Positions 6,090-6,352 of a stretch of DNA of 6,352 bases are shown piece by piece; the first letter of the stretch is position 1; every line of letters starts with the position of its first letter. The notes beneath the pieces were generated by a model. The model was given only the letters and a program-made list of their open reading frames with translations. It was not told where the DNA came from and searched no databases. Source of the DNA: a bacterium (GTDB lineage: Bacteria > Arandabacterota > Arandabacteria > Arandabacterales > JALGWA01). Both the position numbers and the translations under genes were made by a program. The stretch lies in assembly GCA_025774425.1 (NCBI GenBank), contig JALGWA010000088.1, positions 1 through 6,352 of the forward strand, written 5' to 3'.

Positions 6090-6352
6090 TCGCCGGCGGC
6101 GGAGTCGGCGGGCGCAGCGAGGTCGACTCTCCACAGGCCGTATTGTTTGTTGATGGCAACAGGATGTGCCCACGCGGCGCCGCGTATGAAGGCCTGCCCA
6201 AGCGATCGCGACTTCTCCGCTATCACGTACCTGACTCGGAGCGCCTCGATTTCCTCGCGTACGGGGCCTTCCAGCGAGCCGTTCTGGAACAGGTCCCTGA
6301 TTTCCTGATGCTTGCGCGCGCCCTCTGCCCTGAATACGAGTGGGTAGGCGTC
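6086..6352 (-). CDS. C-terminal fragment of an unidentified protein (5' end outside window)
   Basis: The frame is open from the window edge to TGA at 6088-6086 and gives 88 residues with no internal stop and strongly G/C third positions. It reads DAYPLVFRAEGARKHQEIRD, then a segment with LRVRYVIAEKSRSLGQAF and INKQYGLWRVDL, and an Ala-rich tail. I do not recognise it for certain. The pattern 'L.VRYVIA ... YGLWRVDL' resembles the soluble C-terminal end of multi-spanning membrane glycosyltransferases (GT39/YfhO-like), where a short 'lYrl' strand ends the protein; that is a weak guess. It has the same direction as the sulfatase-like gene, with a 67-nt gap, so the two may be cotranscribed. The opposite-strand reading of this stretch is a weak Ser/Pro/Arg-rich shadow. 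Confidence 0.65.
   Translation of the reverse strand, partial: DAYPLVFRAEGARKHQEIRDLFQNGSLEGPVREEIEALRVRYVIAEKSRSLGQAFIRGAAWAHPVAINKQYGLWRVDLAAPADSAAGD

Noticed and set aside
6033..6308. 91-codon + strand frame at the right edge
   Set aside because: It is Ser/Arg/Pro-rich without pattern. The - strand frame over the same bases has better codon positions and runs to the window edge.

Overview
The window is high-G+C bacterial DNA that is densely coded. Arg AGG and Ile ATA codons are unusually frequent for such a G+C-rich sequence. The envelope is probably diderm, because there are two Sec-type exported proteins and one lipoprotein. The 'asparagine synthetase B'-type exported protein and the DUF4175-like tail are most familiar to me from Bacteroidota, Gemmatimonadota and neighbouring FCB candidate phyla. 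My best guess is an uncultivated FCB-group bacterium, inferred from family distribution only. No rRNA, tRNA, CRISPR array, transposase or phage gene is visible.

Left part, + strand (1-4290): four tightly coupled genes that look like one operon. They are (i) the 3' end of a larger charged protein with a DUF4175-like C-terminus (1-285); (ii) a 621-aa exported TPR protein (278-2143), overlapping the first by 8 nt; (iii) a 425-aa exported protein of the family databases usually call 'asparagine synthetase B' (2140-3417), coupled by an ATGA overlap; and (iv) a DUF89/ARMT1-type metal-dependent phosphatase (3430-4290) with a TTG start behind a strong Shine-Dalgarno. The first three suggest an envelope or periplasmic module of unknown role. 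The fourth is a cytosolic enzyme of the metabolite-repair class.

Middle (4291-4647): the whole 357-bp gap between two convergent genes is repeat DNA. It has an inverted head copy of a 23-nt motif, about 35 nt of spacer, four direct copies of a 69-bp unit that each start with the palindrome GGGGTCTGACCCC, and a truncated end copy 6 nt from the next stop codon. It resembles REP-like palindromic repeat elements and is the most unusual structure here.

Right part, - strand (6352-4648): the 3' end of an unidentified gene (6352-6086) is followed after 67 nt by a 456-aa lipoprotein of the sulfatase/alkaline-phosphatase superfamily (6018-4648). That protein has Thr, not Cys or Ser, where sulfatases carry the formylglycine precursor. 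A possible promoter and a small inverted repeat lie between these two genes. The two strands converge on the repeat block, which could also act as a two-way transcription barrier.
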